This document shows positions 27,857-36,806 of a DNA stretch of 64,000 nt, in pieces. Position 1 is the first letter of the stretch, and the number at the start of each line of letters is the position of its first letter. The stretch is from contig NZ_NKFP01000004.1 in the NCBI RefSeq assembly GCF_002215035.1, positions 187,726-251,725 of the forward strand, written 5' to 3'. Source of the DNA: Leptolyngbya ohadii IS1. Lineage in GTDB: Bacteria; Cyanobacteriota; Cyanobacteriia; Elainellales; Elainellaceae. The position numbers were made by a program, and so were the translations under genes. The notes under the pieces are model-generated. The model searched no databases and was not told the origin of the DNA. It worked only from the letters and a program-made list of their open reading frames with translations.

Positions 27857-30775
27857 CTAATCCGTTAAATCCCTAAATCCACTCTCCCGCGAAAGTTCTG
27901 CAAAACTTGGATCGCTCTTCGCCTCCCTCCGATACTTGGGATTTAGCTCGATCGCCAAACGCAGATTCTCTAAAGCCAGTTCAGTCTCACCCTGAATCGC
28001 GTAGCAGGTGGACTTATTGTAGTAGGCGCTGGCGTATTCCGGTCGGGCTTTGATGGCGCGATTGAAGTTTGCCAATGCCTCTTTGTCTCGTCCCAATTGC
28101 AAGAGGGCATAGCCGCGACTGTCCCAGGCTTTGGCGTTGTTGGGCTGGAGGTCGGTGGCGCGTTCCAGGGAGTCCACGCAGTCCTGATAGCGTTCCAGTT
28201 CCAGGAGTGCCAGACCGCGATTCAGCCAGGCTTTGGCGTCCTCTGGGTCGGTTTGCGTCGCTTGGTCAAAGGCGGCAAAGGCTTCCTCCGATCGCTGTAA
28301 GGTTCCTAAGATCACGCCTCGGTTGATCATTGCCTCGGTGTAGTCAGGCTTTAGTTCCAGTGCCTTATCGAAGGAAGTCAGCGCCTCTTCGTAGCGTTTC
28401 ATCCGGTTGAGTGTGATACCGCGATTCAGCCATGCCTTGTGATCCTGTGCTTGCAGGGTGACGGAGCGATCGAACACCGCCAGAGCCGCATCTAATTGCT
28501 TTAACTCACGCAGAACAATGCCCTGGTGATACCAAGCGGTTGCGTTCGCAGGCTGGAGTTTGGTGACACGATCGTAGGTTGAAAGTGCTTCGTCGTATCG
28601 CTGGAGTTCTTCCAGTGCCCGTCCTTTGTTAAACCAGACATCGGCGCGAGTGGGTAGGGAATCCAGTGCCTTGTCGTAGGAAACGATCGCCTCTTCGTAG
28701 CGTTCGGCGGCGAGGAAGTCGTTGCCCTGCTGCACATAGTCCTCTGGCTGCATGAATAGCTCCGGCTGGGTCGATCGCAAGAGAGTAACTTGCTCGTTGA
28801 GGCGTTCGATATTCTGCCGCACGTCTGCCACAAAGGACTCGGCAATAAACTGGGGCGACAGGTCTGCCAATCGGCGAAGAATCTGTTCCTTTTGCGCCTG
28901 CGCGTCCGTCTGAACCGATCGTAGCTGTCCCGCCACCTCTGCCTCAATTTGCTGAAGCGATTGCAGTGCTGCCTGCCGCTGGGATTCTGCGTCTCCCTGG
29001 AATCGATCGACCTGATCCGCAAGACGGGCTTCGAGGCGTTCGAGGTTTTGCCGCAGGCGATCGCGCTGTCCCTGCACATCTCCTTTAAGGGTCGAGAACT
29101 GGTTGAGCAACTCGGCTTCTGCCCGTTCCAGGTTGCCCAAAATCTGATCGCGCCGTTCCTGGAGCGTGGCGGGAATCTGGTTGATCTGATTGGCAATTTC
29201 CTCGGTGAGTTGGGCGATCGTCTGCCGCAGTTCTTCCCGCTTTGCCTGGGTGTCTACCTGGAAGTCGGTGCGCTGGGTAGTGAATTCCGCGTCGATGCGA
29301 TCGAGAACCTGCTGAAGCTCGTTTTGCTTATCGCGGGCGGCTGCTTCCAGTTCGCTTTGCTTTTGGGACAGGTTGACTTCGATCTGGCTAAAGATGCGCT
29401 CCAGGTCAATCTGCTTCGCCTGGGACACGGATTCGAGGGTTTGCTGCTGGGTGGCTAGCACGGTATCCAGTTGAGCCAGGTTGCGCTGAATGCCGTCCCG
29501 CTGAAGCTGGGCATCGAGTTCGAGTTCGCGAATTCTGCCTTCCAGTTCTGCCTCCAGCCGCTCCAAATTTTGGCGAAGCTGATTCTGCTGGGTTTGCGCC
29601 TCCGCCTGCCACGCCGAGCGCTGATTGGCAAAATCGGTCGTCAACTGGTTGAGATTGCGGCGAATGTTGTCCTGCTGTGCCCGAATTTCCGATTCCAGGT
29701 TCGATCGCTGGGTAGAAAGTTCGCTGTAAAGCTGCTCCAGGGTTTGCCGGATCGCGTCCCGCTGTGCCTGGGTATCGGCTTGAAGCTGCGCGAGTTGGAA
29801 CGTCACATCCAGCCGCAGTTTTTCCAGACTGTCGAATAGCTGATTTTTGCGATCGTTAATATCGCCCTGGATCTGCTCAAACTGTCCACCGAATTTGGTT
29901 TGCTGCTGCCTCAAGCCCTCGATAATGTGGGATTTTTCCTGATCGACCTGCGATCGGGCTTCGGTACGGAGTTGTCCCAGGTAGGGCGAAAGCTCTGCGA
30001 CCAGATCGGTAAACTGCTGAAGCGTTGCGTCTTTCTGTTCCTGGACGATCGACTGAAGCTGACTGGTTCTTGCCGAAAATTCTGCCTCGGAGGCGCTGAG
30101 GGTTTGCAGCGACAAATCTTTCTGCGACTGCACATTGAGCTGAAGCTCTGCCACCTGATTGGCGAAGTCCGTTTCCACTTCTTCCAGTCTACGCTGTGCG
30201 CCGAGAAGCTGCTGCTCCAAGCCGTTCAGCAGTTCGTGCTTGCGCTGGGATGCCTCCGCCATCAGTCGGGATAGCTCGTTGCGCTTTGCCTCAATCTCGT
30301 TCTGAAACGTCTCCGCATCTTCGCCCAGATCGCCCGCGTAGTTCTGGTAGTCCTTCAACACCCGCTGGATCTCATTCTGTGCCCTGGCAATCTGCCGCTC
30401 CAGGTCATCCAGCTCCCGAATGTGGGATTTGACGATCGCCGTGACTTCCCTTAAAACCGATCGCCTGAGGAGATACAGACCCACTAACGCGGATACCAGC
30501 AACGCCGCCAGAACGCCCAGCATGATGTTAAACAGGGTTGCCGTCTGGTTCACCTGCCGCAGGCGATCGAGTTCTTCCCGCTCGTTGGGGGTGAGTGCCT
30601 GTGCCAGAATCAGATTCGCAGACAGATTCGCAGGCTTAACCGATATCAGGGTTTGACTTCGCGACGGCTGCGCCTGGGATGTTCCATTTGAAAAAATCCC
30701 CAACCACAGCAAAACCGTGGACAGCACCACTCCGCTGCGTGAACCCCATCTCCAAACTGTTATCGGCTTGCTCAT
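27857..30775 (-). CDS. Large membrane-anchored coiled-coil protein with C-terminal TPR array
   Basis: 972 residues. Order: signal peptide or first membrane segment (residues 11-36, ending SQAQ); a membrane helix at about 82-103 (LFNIMLGVLAALLVSALVGLYLL); an uninterrupted coiled coil from about 110 to 690, in which units of about 36 residues with the pattern QR-x3-RQ-x2-LE-x-L-x6-L recur more than ten times; then at least seven TPR units (about 700-960; for example AERYEEAIVSYDKALDSLP and RYEEALTSFDKALELKPDY). No enzymatic motif. Such a rod of about 80 nm with a TPR tip suggests a scaffold or tether reaching from the membrane. It lies 148 bases downstream of the Cache kinase gene on the same strand. 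Start ATG at 30775. Confidence 0.72.
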   Translation of the reverse strand: MSKPITVWRWGSRSGVVLSTVLLWLGIFSNGTSQAQPSRSQTLISVKPANLSANLILAQALTPNEREELDRLRQVNQTATLFNIMLGVLAALLVSALVGLYLLRRSVLREVTAIVKSHIRELDDLERQIARAQNEIQRVLKDYQNYAGDLGEDAETFQNEIEAKRNELSRLMAEASQRKHELLNGLEQQLLGAQRRLEEVETDFANQVAELQLNVQSQKDLSLQTLSASEAEFSARTSQLQSIVQEQKDATLQQFTDLVAELSPYLGQLRTEARSQVDQEKSHIIEGLRQQQTKFGGQFEQIQGDINDRKNQLFDSLEKLRLDVTFQLAQLQADTQAQRDAIRQTLEQLYSELSTQRSNLESEIRAQQDNIRRNLNQLTTDFANQRSAWQAEAQTQQNQLRQNLERLEAELEGRIRELELDAQLQRDGIQRNLAQLDTVLATQQQTLESVSQAKQIDLERIFSQIEVNLSQKQSELEAAARDKQNELQQVLDRIDAEFTTQRTDFQVDTQAKREELRQTIAQLTEEIANQINQIPATLQERRDQILGNLERAEAELLNQFSTLKGDVQGQRDRLRQNLERLEARLADQVDRFQGDAESQRQAALQSLQQIEAEVAGQLRSVQTDAQAQKEQILRRLADLSPQFIAESFVADVRQNIERLNEQVTLLRSTQPELFMQPEDYVQQGNDFLAAERYEEAIVSYDKALDSLPTRADVWFNKGRALEELQRYDEALSTYDRVTKLQPANATAWYHQGIVLRELKQLDAALAVFDRSVTLQAQDHKAWLNRGITLNRMKRYEEALTSFDKALELKPDYTEAMINRGVILGTLQRSEEAFAAFDQATQTDPEDAKAWLNRGLALLELERYQDCVDSLERATDLQPNNAKAWDSRGYALLQLGRDKEALANFNRAIKARPEYASAYYNKSTCYAIQGETELALENLRLAIELNPKYRREAKSDPSFAELSRESGFRDLTD

Positions 30776-30923
30776 CAGGACTTGCCCCGTCTCCCGGTCA
30801 ATCGGTACTTGATTTATTAAAGGTATTGCGATCGTACCTACTCAAGGGTAATCAAAATCGCTACCGTTGCGGCAGGAACAATCCGCAACTTCAAATCAGC
30901 GAGGCGATTTATCGGCTGACCGT

Positions 30924-33461
30924 TCAAAAGACCTTGCTTTTTCCGGTTAAAGAGTTTCGATGACCGATCGCAAAATATCCCTCACTCCCTGCTCCCCCAC
31001 TTCCCACTCCCCATTCCCCACCCCCTCCCAAACAAGATTCCTGCCGCACAGGAATTCGCACCATAAATTTCGTACCCTGTCCCTCCGCTGAGTGGCATTC
31101 AATCTTGCCGCCGTGCCGATCGACAATGATTTGGTAGGAGATCGACAGTCCCAACCCTGTACCTTTGCCGATCGGCTTTGTCGTAAAGAAGGGATCGAAC
31201 AGGCGCGATTGAATCTCCTCACTCATCCCTAAACCGTTATCGATCACTTGAACTGCTACCCAACCGGATTGTTCCTGCCGCACAGGAATTCGCACCATAA
31301 ATTTCGTACCCTGTCCCTCCGCTGAGTGGCATTCAATCTTGCCGCCGTGCCGATCGACAATGATTTGGTAGGAGATCGACAGTCCCAACCCTGTACCTTT
31401 GCCGATCGGCTTTGTCGTAAAGAAGGGATCGAACAGGCGCGATTGAATCTCCTCACTCATCCCTAAACCGTTATCGATCACTTGAACTGCTACCCAACCG
31501 GATGGTTCCACCTCTGTACAAATCCGAATCCAGCTTGGGTCAGCTTTAATGGCTTCCGGCGATCGCAGCTTGTCCCGCTCGTCCACCGCATCCAGGGCAT
31601 TGGCAATTAAATTCATAAACACCTGATTGATCTGACCCGGATAACATTCCACCAGAGAGAGCTGCCCATAGTCCCTGATGAGCTGGACATCCTCACAGTT
31701 CGGCATTCGCTTAAAGCGATTTTGGAGAATCATCAGCGTACTATCAATGCCTTCATGCAGGTCTACCGCCTTGATCGCCGCTTCATCCAGGCGGGAGAAA
31801 TTGCGGAGCGACTGCACAATTTCAGCGATGCGTTTCGCACCCGTATCCATAGAGTCCAGCAGTTTGGGAAAATCCTGCTGCAAGTAGGAGAAGTCGATCG
31901 CCTCAAGCTGTGCCTGAAGTTCGGGAGTCGGTTCGGGATACTGCTGCTGGTACAGTTCAATCAGCGCCAGAAGTTCCTGCGAATATTGGGAAGCGTAAAT
32001 TAGATTGCCCTGAATAAAGCCGATCGGATTATTGATTTCGTGCGCTACTCCCGCAACCATTTGTCCCAGGCTCGACATCTTCTCCGTTTGCACAAGCTGC
32101 GCCTGGGTGCGCTGGAGGTCAATCAGCGTTTGGGACAGTTCGTTGGTTCGTGCCTTCACCCGTTCCTCAAGCTGAAGATTAGTTTGCTCTAGTTCGGCGA
32201 AAGACTGTTTTAGCTGCCGCCTCATCCGATCGAACGATCGGGCAAGCAGGTTAAACTCATGAATCCGGCTTCCTTTAATTTCATGCTTCAAATCTTCGTC
32301 CATCAATGCCTGAGACGCTGCCGTTAATCCATCGATCGGTCGCGTAATCCAGCGGGAGGTCACAATTCCTAAAGCGATCGCAACGCCCAGGGCTGCCAGA
32401 CACAGCAGAATTGTATTGCGGGTATTCGCATTGATCCGCGCCATAAAGTCAGACTCCGGCACAGCGATCACAATCAGCCAATCCAGACCCATCTCATTCC
32501 GCAGGGGAGTCACCCTGACAAATTCCCGTTTTCCCTCAAGATAGATGGTTAGATTGCGGCTGTCGCGAATCTGATTCAAATCTCCAAACGTTCGCAGCAG
32601 TTCCCTCGTCGTGACTTGAATAAGCGGCACATCAATTTCAGTTGCGCTCAGCCGTTTGGGTTCCTGGTTTTTGTCCTGTTGCACAAACGGTAAACGATCG
32701 GTAGACGTACCAATTAACAGCCCAGAACGCTCGATGATAAAAGCTTCCCCAGATTGACCAATCTGAAGTCCTTGCAAAAAATCGTTGATGCCTGCGAGGG
32801 TCAAATCGGCAGCTAACACCCCTTGCAGACGATCGTTCTTATAAATCGGCGTTGCGGCAGTAATTGCCAGCACCAGATCCGGAAACATGGTGTAGGGTTC
32901 GCTCCAGGTGGGTTTGCCCTGCTGAACTGCGCTCCTGTACCAGGGACGGGTACGCGGGTCATAATCGGGGCTGCGATCCAGGAGTTTTGTGCGATTTCCC
33001 TGGCGATCGGTCGCGTAGATTAAAAAATCCCCAGCAGCAAAGTTTTCCGTTGTTTCAATTACCAGTGTGCCGTCGCTCTGCCGCCCAGCATCAATAAAAC
33101 CACCGCTTTTCTCAGACGCAAAATAGATATAGCTCACTGGCTTGAAGACCTGGATTTGCTGCCAGAAAACCCGTTCTATCTGGCGCGGATTGTCAGGGTT
33201 CAGCAGCCCCAGACGAATCGCTTCCGTATTGATTTGATTAATCTGCTGAGGAATCGATAAATAGCTATCCAGATGCTGATCAATCCGGGCGGCGACTTCC
33301 TCCTGGAGTTGAACGGCAAGATCGTTGACTGACTTCTGCCCGTTCTGAAGGGACAGCCATCCCGTTAAGCCCACTGCCGCAACAATCTCCAAGACAAACG
33401 GCAAGATTAAAACCAGACGGAGAGGAACCTTTCTAGACTTGCCAGCATCAGGACTTACCAT
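30924..33461 (-). CDS. Cache-domain sensor histidine kinase with duplicated ATPase segment
   Basis: 845 residues. TM1 about 14-36; an extracellular double-Cache domain (about 37-340; FIDAGRQSDGTL, RPWYRSAVQQGKPTWSEPY and ITAATPIYKNDRLQGVLAADL are characteristic); TM2 about 345-370; HAMP (about 372-425); a coiled coil; HisKA with His474 in MVAGVAHEINNPIGF; then the ATPase domain with N-box QVFMNLIANALDAV and G boxes. Residues 653-730 are repeated as 731-808 almost exactly (QSGWVAVQVIDNGLGM to MVRIPVRQE). Beyond the repeat, a 37-residue Gly/Ser tail reads through a C-rich intergenic repeat. Amino-acid or organic-acid sensing is the usual Cache role; ligand unknown. Confidence 0.85.
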   Translation of the reverse strand: MVSPDAGKSRKVPLRLVLILPFVLEIVAAVGLTGWLSLQNGQKSVNDLAVQLQEEVAARIDQHLDSYLSIPQQINQINTEAIRLGLLNPDNPRQIERVFWQQIQVFKPVSYIYFASEKSGGFIDAGRQSDGTLVIETTENFAAGDFLIYATDRQGNRTKLLDRSPDYDPRTRPWYRSAVQQGKPTWSEPYTMFPDLVLAITAATPIYKNDRLQGVLAADLTLAGINDFLQGLQIGQSGEAFIIERSGLLIGTSTDRLPFVQQDKNQEPKRLSATEIDVPLIQVTTRELLRTFGDLNQIRDSRNLTIYLEGKREFVRVTPLRNEMGLDWLIVIAVPESDFMARINANTRNTILLCLAALGVAIALGIVTSRWITRPIDGLTAASQALMDEDLKHEIKGSRIHEFNLLARSFDRMRRQLKQSFAELEQTNLQLEERVKARTNELSQTLIDLQRTQAQLVQTEKMSSLGQMVAGVAHEINNPIGFIQGNLIYASQYSQELLALIELYQQQYPEPTPELQAQLEAIDFSYLQQDFPKLLDSMDTGAKRIAEIVQSLRNFSRLDEAAIKAVDLHEGIDSTLMILQNRFKRMPNCEDVQLIRDYGQLSLVECYPGQINQVFMNLIANALDAVDERDKLRSPEAIKADPSWIRICTEVEPSGWVAVQVIDNGLGMSEEIQSRLFDPFFTTKPIGKGTGLGLSISYQIIVDRHGGKIECHSAEGQGTKFMVRIPVRQEQSGWVAVQVIDNGLGMSEEIQSRLFDPFFTTKPIGKGTGLGLSISYQIIVDRHGGKIECHSAEGQGTKFMVRIPVRQESCLGGGGEWGVGSGGAGSEGYFAIGHRNSLTGKSKVF
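31038..31505. repeat. 234-bp in-frame tandem duplication inside the kinase gene
   Basis: Copy 1 is 31038-31271 and copy 2 is 31272-31505. They are identical apart from one base near the end (T at 31270, G at 31504; Gln versus Pro in the protein). The unit is 78 codons, so the frame is kept. It covers the G1 box, the F-box and the G2 box of the HATPase domain but not the N-box. Confidence 0.93.
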
Positions 33462-33645
33462 AGGTAGGCAGTAGCGAAAAAACGTACAGACTCGTTCCTA
33501 AAATACCCATCTCGCAATTCGGGGTATCGGATCGGCAAAAGCAGATGAAGACGAAGCGGACAGACAGGCGATCGCAATTCGCGCAAAAAATAAGCCTCAT
33601 GCCCGTAAGCACAAGACCCAGAATGAATGATTCAGGTTGACCTCC

Positions 33646-34248
33646 CTAAAACAGGCGGGAGCTATACCGTTCCTCTGCAAAGGGTTCGCCGCGGTGGTGG
33701 TATCCGTTGCGTTCCCAGAAGCCCAGCTCCACGCGATCGAGGAATTCTAGACCGTTAATCCACTTGGCACTCTTCCAGGCGTAGAGGTGGGGCACCACTA
33801 AACGCATAGGTCCACCGTGGTCAGGCGGGAGCGGCTCATCAAATAGAGTATGGGCGAAAAAGTTTTCTTCCCGCAGGAAGTCTTCCATTGAAATATTGGT
33901 GGTGTAGCCGCCGTAGCAGTGTTCCATCACGTGAACCGCTTTCGGATCGACTTCGATCGCCTTCATAAAATCCGTAACTTTGACCCCTCGCCATTTCACG
34001 TCCAGCTTCGACCAGGTGGTAACGCAGTGAAAGTCAGCGGTGAATTCGCTCTGCGGCATTGCCATGAAATCCTCCCAGGTGAAGGTTTTGGGAGTGGCTA
34101 AGCCCCAAACTTTGAATTCCCAGGTGGCGGTATCAACGGTCGGGGTTTGTCCGTAGGTTAGTACCGGAAAACCGCTAGCAAGATGCTGTCCGGGTGGGAC
34201 GCGATCCTTCAAATCAGAGGAGGGTTTTTGGAAAAATTTGCCAAGCAT
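33646..34248 (-). CDS. Sulfite-oxidase-like molybdopterin oxidoreductase
   Basis: 200 residues of the sulfite oxidase/YedY fold without haem or a C-terminal dimerisation domain. The Mo-ligand cysteine is Cys75 in FHCVTTWSKLDVKWRGV; the cofactor contacts HVMEHCYGGYTTNISMEDFL, PDHGGPMRLVVPHLYAWKSAKW and GLEFL follow. No signal peptide, so a cytosolic enzyme is likely. The substrate of this cyanobacterial subgroup is not known. The ATG is at 34248. It lies between the Cache kinase (same strand, divergent control) and rpmF. Confidence 0.88.
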   Translation of the reverse strand: MLGKFFQKPSSDLKDRVPPGQHLASGFPVLTYGQTPTVDTATWEFKVWGLATPKTFTWEDFMAMPQSEFTADFHCVTTWSKLDVKWRGVKVTDFMKAIEVDPKAVHVMEHCYGGYTTNISMEDFLREENFFAHTLFDEPLPPDHGGPMRLVVPHLYAWKSAKWINGLEFLDRVELGFWERNGYHHRGEPFAEERYSSRLF

Positions 34249-34461
34249 AAGCGAAGTCTGAGTGAGGGGAGGGGAGGACTGAACGTACGATTGCCTACGG
34301 GATCGATCATAAAGTCTTGGTCAGAAATAATCTTGACCGAAACCAAAATCGTTAACGCAAACTCGATCGAAACACGAACGGCGATCGCTGTGCGTTAGCT
34401 GCCGTACAGGCAAATCGCAGAACGAACCCGGATCAGCCGTCCCTCTACCGTCAACCTAACC

Positions 34462-34635
34462 TTACTCTTCTTCCTCTTCCTCATCCTGGGGATAGAGGAA
34501 ACCCTTGGAGCGACCCGTCAGCACGGATTTACCCAAAGACAATGCTTTTTGTGCGGCAACCGAAGCCTTCCGCTTCCAGGTGGCTTTCCGCTTATCGCGC
34601 TTAGATTTCGAGGTTTTCTTCTTAGGAACTGCCAT
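34462..34635 (-). CDS. rpmF: 50S ribosomal protein L32
   Basis: A 57-residue gene that standard length cut-offs miss. It begins [20 protein letters not shown], continues with [20 protein letters not shown] and ends in an acidic run (DEEEEEE). This is the cyanobacterial/plastid L32 type that lacks the zinc-binding cysteines. ATG at 34635, stop TAA at 34462-34464. It is in the 660-base gap before the caspase-like gene. The lack of the Cys motifs is normal for this lineage. Confidence 0.95.
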   Translation of the reverse strand: MAVPKKKTSKSKRDKRKATWKRKASVAAQKALSLGKSVLTGRSKGFLYPQDEEEEEE

Positions 34636-34801
34636 GACCGGACAAACTGCAAATTACACTACAACCTTTCAAGTTTAGCAGCAGAAAGACGATCGGTATA
34701 GCAGAAAGAATTGCCGTCGGAACACTCAGTTTTTGCGATCGCCGCGTGCCATGCCTGATCAATGTATGTTATCGTCTGGGCATTCTGAGGGTAGGTAAAT
34801 C

Positions 34802-34852
34802 CTGAGTTTCAAAGGAATCTGAGCTTCAGAGGAACCTGAGTTTCAAAGGAAT
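34802..34852. repeat. 17-bp tandem repeat, three copies
   Basis: CTGAGTTTCAAAGGAAT (34802-34818), CTGAGCTTCAGAGGAAC (34819-34835) and CTGAGTTTCAAAGGAAT (34836-34852). The first and third are identical, the middle one differs at three sites. It sits 57 bases before the caspase-like gene's ATG, that is, in its promoter or leader; each unit carries an AAAGGA/AGAGGA ribosome-binding-site-like core. Confidence 0.8.
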
Positions 34853-34908
34853 GGGGTCATTCGTCGTCAGGGCTTACGCATTTTACGGTTGGGAAAGGGT
34901 CAAACCAC

Positions 34909-36675
34909 ATGGCACATTGGGCGATCGCGATCGGGATTAATCAATATCAAAGTCAGAAGCTTCAGCCGCTCCTCTATGCCCAGCGAGATGCCCAAAGTCT
35001 GCGCGATTTTCTGGTGCAGGAAGCCCATTTTGAACCGTCCCACTGCCTGACACTAACCGAATTTTCTGAATCAGAGCAGTATCCCACTCAGGAGAATTTG
35101 CTGCGATCGATCGAGCAGGTTTGTCAAACGCAAATTGCCTCCGACGATGTACTGTGGTGCTTTTTTAGCGGCTATGGCATTCAGCAAAACGGCAGGGATT
35201 ACCTGATGCCGAGCGATGGCGATCCCGATCGTCCTGCGGAAACCGGAATTGCGATCGATGCTGTAATGCAAGTTCTGAAGTCCGCGCCGACTCAGCAAAT
35301 TGTGCTGCTGCTGGATGTAAACCGCAGTCAGAATACCGTGACGGGGGAGGGAATAGGTAGCCAGAGCTTCCAGCTTGCCCGCCAGTATCAAATTGCCACG
35401 ATCCTATCTAGCCAGCCGCAGCAGTTTTCCCATGAGACGCTTGCCCTGCGCCAGGGGCTGTTTACCGCTGCCCTGATTGAGGCAATTCGCTACCGGGGAT
35501 GTTTCACCCTCGACCAGCTCGTGCAGTATTTGGAAAATCGCCTGCCGGAACTGAGCGAACAGCACTGGCGACCGAGACAAGATCCGCTGACGTACGTGCC
35601 GCTGACGCAAAAGTATCATCTCCTTGTGCCGGAAACGGCTGCGGTGCAGCTTGAAGTGAGTGCCCCGGTAGGAGTGACTGTGGGGGATGGCGAAATTGGG
35701 TCTATGGGAATTCGATCGCTGCTGGAGCGCTCCTACGCGGCTTCGGGGATTGATGAACCTGCGGTCGCTTTACCACCGATCGATCCGGACAAACAGCCGA
35801 CAGAATATTCGTCCAACGGCAATCCACCCGTTCCAACTCCAGCTTCCGGTGCAGCGGTGCTGTTGCCCAAAGATCCTTTCTGGCAGCGATTGTTCCTGTG
35901 GGGTAGTATTCTCGTCTGTGTGCTGGTGGTAGGGGTCTTGCTGCGAAATGCGGCGGTCATTTTTGGACGGACAAAACCAGCCCTTCAGGCTCCCGCCAGC
36001 GTGACAACTCCGACTGCTCCAGCCAATTCGTTACCGACTTTAGCCGTGCCCCTCGATCCGGCAACGGTGATTGCTGCCGCGCAGACTTCTCTGCAATCGC
36101 GTCAGTTTAAAGATGCTGCCCAGCAGTTAAGCCAGCTCACGCCGGAGCAGCTTACCCCAGAGACGATCGCCCTTCTGGAACAGGCAAATCGCGGCTTGCT
36201 AAGTCAAGCAAAGAGTATGACTAGCCGCACTCGCGAACCTTCCTCGGAAAACCAGGCATCCGACTTTGTAGACGCGATCGAAATGGCTCGCTTGGTGCGT
36301 CCCGGTCAACCGCTCTACGACGAGGCACAGCAGAATATCGATCGCTGGAGCCAGATTATTCTCGACATGGCGCAGGGCAGAGCCGATCGCAGCAATGATG
36401 GTTCAACGCCCGCCGCCGCCGATAATTACGGAGGAGCCATTCGCACCGCCCTCCTGGTTCCCAACGATCGCCCCGAAGTTTATGCCCGTGCCCAGCAAGC
36501 GATCGCCCAGTGGAGTCAGCTAATTTTTCAGCTTGCGCTCGATCGTGCCGCAGAAGGCAATTTAGACTTAGCCATTCAGACCGCTGAACTCGTGCCACCC
36601 AATACGCCCACTTTCCCGAAGGCACAGGAGTCGATCGCGGAGTGGCGGAAGGGTCAGCCCCCGGTGAATCCATAG
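34909..36675 (+). CDS. Caspase-fold protein lacking the catalytic His-Cys dyad (pseudo-orthocaspase)
   Basis: 588 residues. The N-terminal C14-type domain (about 1-230) is recognisable by HWAIAIGINQYQ-x5-LQPLLYAQRDAQSLRDFL and by LWCFFSGYGIQQNGRDYLMPSDGD. The site that is His in active enzymes (SGHG) is Tyr89 here, and the DxC site is Asp136-Val-Asn138, so both catalytic residues are absent. One membrane helix (about 329-346) follows, then a Pro/Ala/Thr-rich linker and a C-terminal region with three repeats of about 50 residues (for example ALLVPNDRPEVYARAQQAIAQWSQ and TAELVPPNTPTFPKAQESIAEW), a helical repeat. Known YN-type cyanobacterial pseudo-orthocaspases fit; the role is probably structural or regulatory. 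ATG at 34909. Confidence 0.8.
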   Translation: MAHWAIAIGINQYQSQKLQPLLYAQRDAQSLRDFLVQEAHFEPSHCLTLTEFSESEQYPTQENLLRSIEQVCQTQIASDDVLWCFFSGYGIQQNGRDYLMPSDGDPDRPAETGIAIDAVMQVLKSAPTQQIVLLLDVNRSQNTVTGEGIGSQSFQLARQYQIATILSSQPQQFSHETLALRQGLFTAALIEAIRYRGCFTLDQLVQYLENRLPELSEQHWRPRQDPLTYVPLTQKYHLLVPETAAVQLEVSAPVGVTVGDGEIGSMGIRSLLERSYAASGIDEPAVALPPIDPDKQPTEYSSNGNPPVPTPASGAAVLLPKDPFWQRLFLWGSILVCVLVVGVLLRNAAVIFGRTKPALQAPASVTTPTAPANSLPTLAVPLDPATVIAAAQTSLQSRQFKDAAQQLSQLTPEQLTPETIALLEQANRGLLSQAKSMTSRTREPSSENQASDFVDAIEMARLVRPGQPLYDEAQQNIDRWSQIILDMAQGRADRSNDGSTPAAADNYGGAIRTALLVPNDRPEVYARAQQAIAQWSQLIFQLALDRAAEGNLDLAIQTAELVPPNTPTFPKAQESIAEWRKGQPPVNP

Positions 36676-36806
36676 CCTGGTAGATCCGTAACATAACGCC
36701 AGTTAAATCCCTGTCCTCTTGGTCTGCGCTGACTTCAGAAATCTCTGCCACAGTAGAGGCATCCTGTTGATTCACAAATTGATTCATAAGAAATCAGAGA
36801 TGCAGC

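Noticed and set aside
28069-30656. Many plus-strand frames opposite the coiled-coil TPR gene
   Set aside because: They are antisense shadows of a compositionally biased coiled coil and TPR array; none has a recognisable domain.
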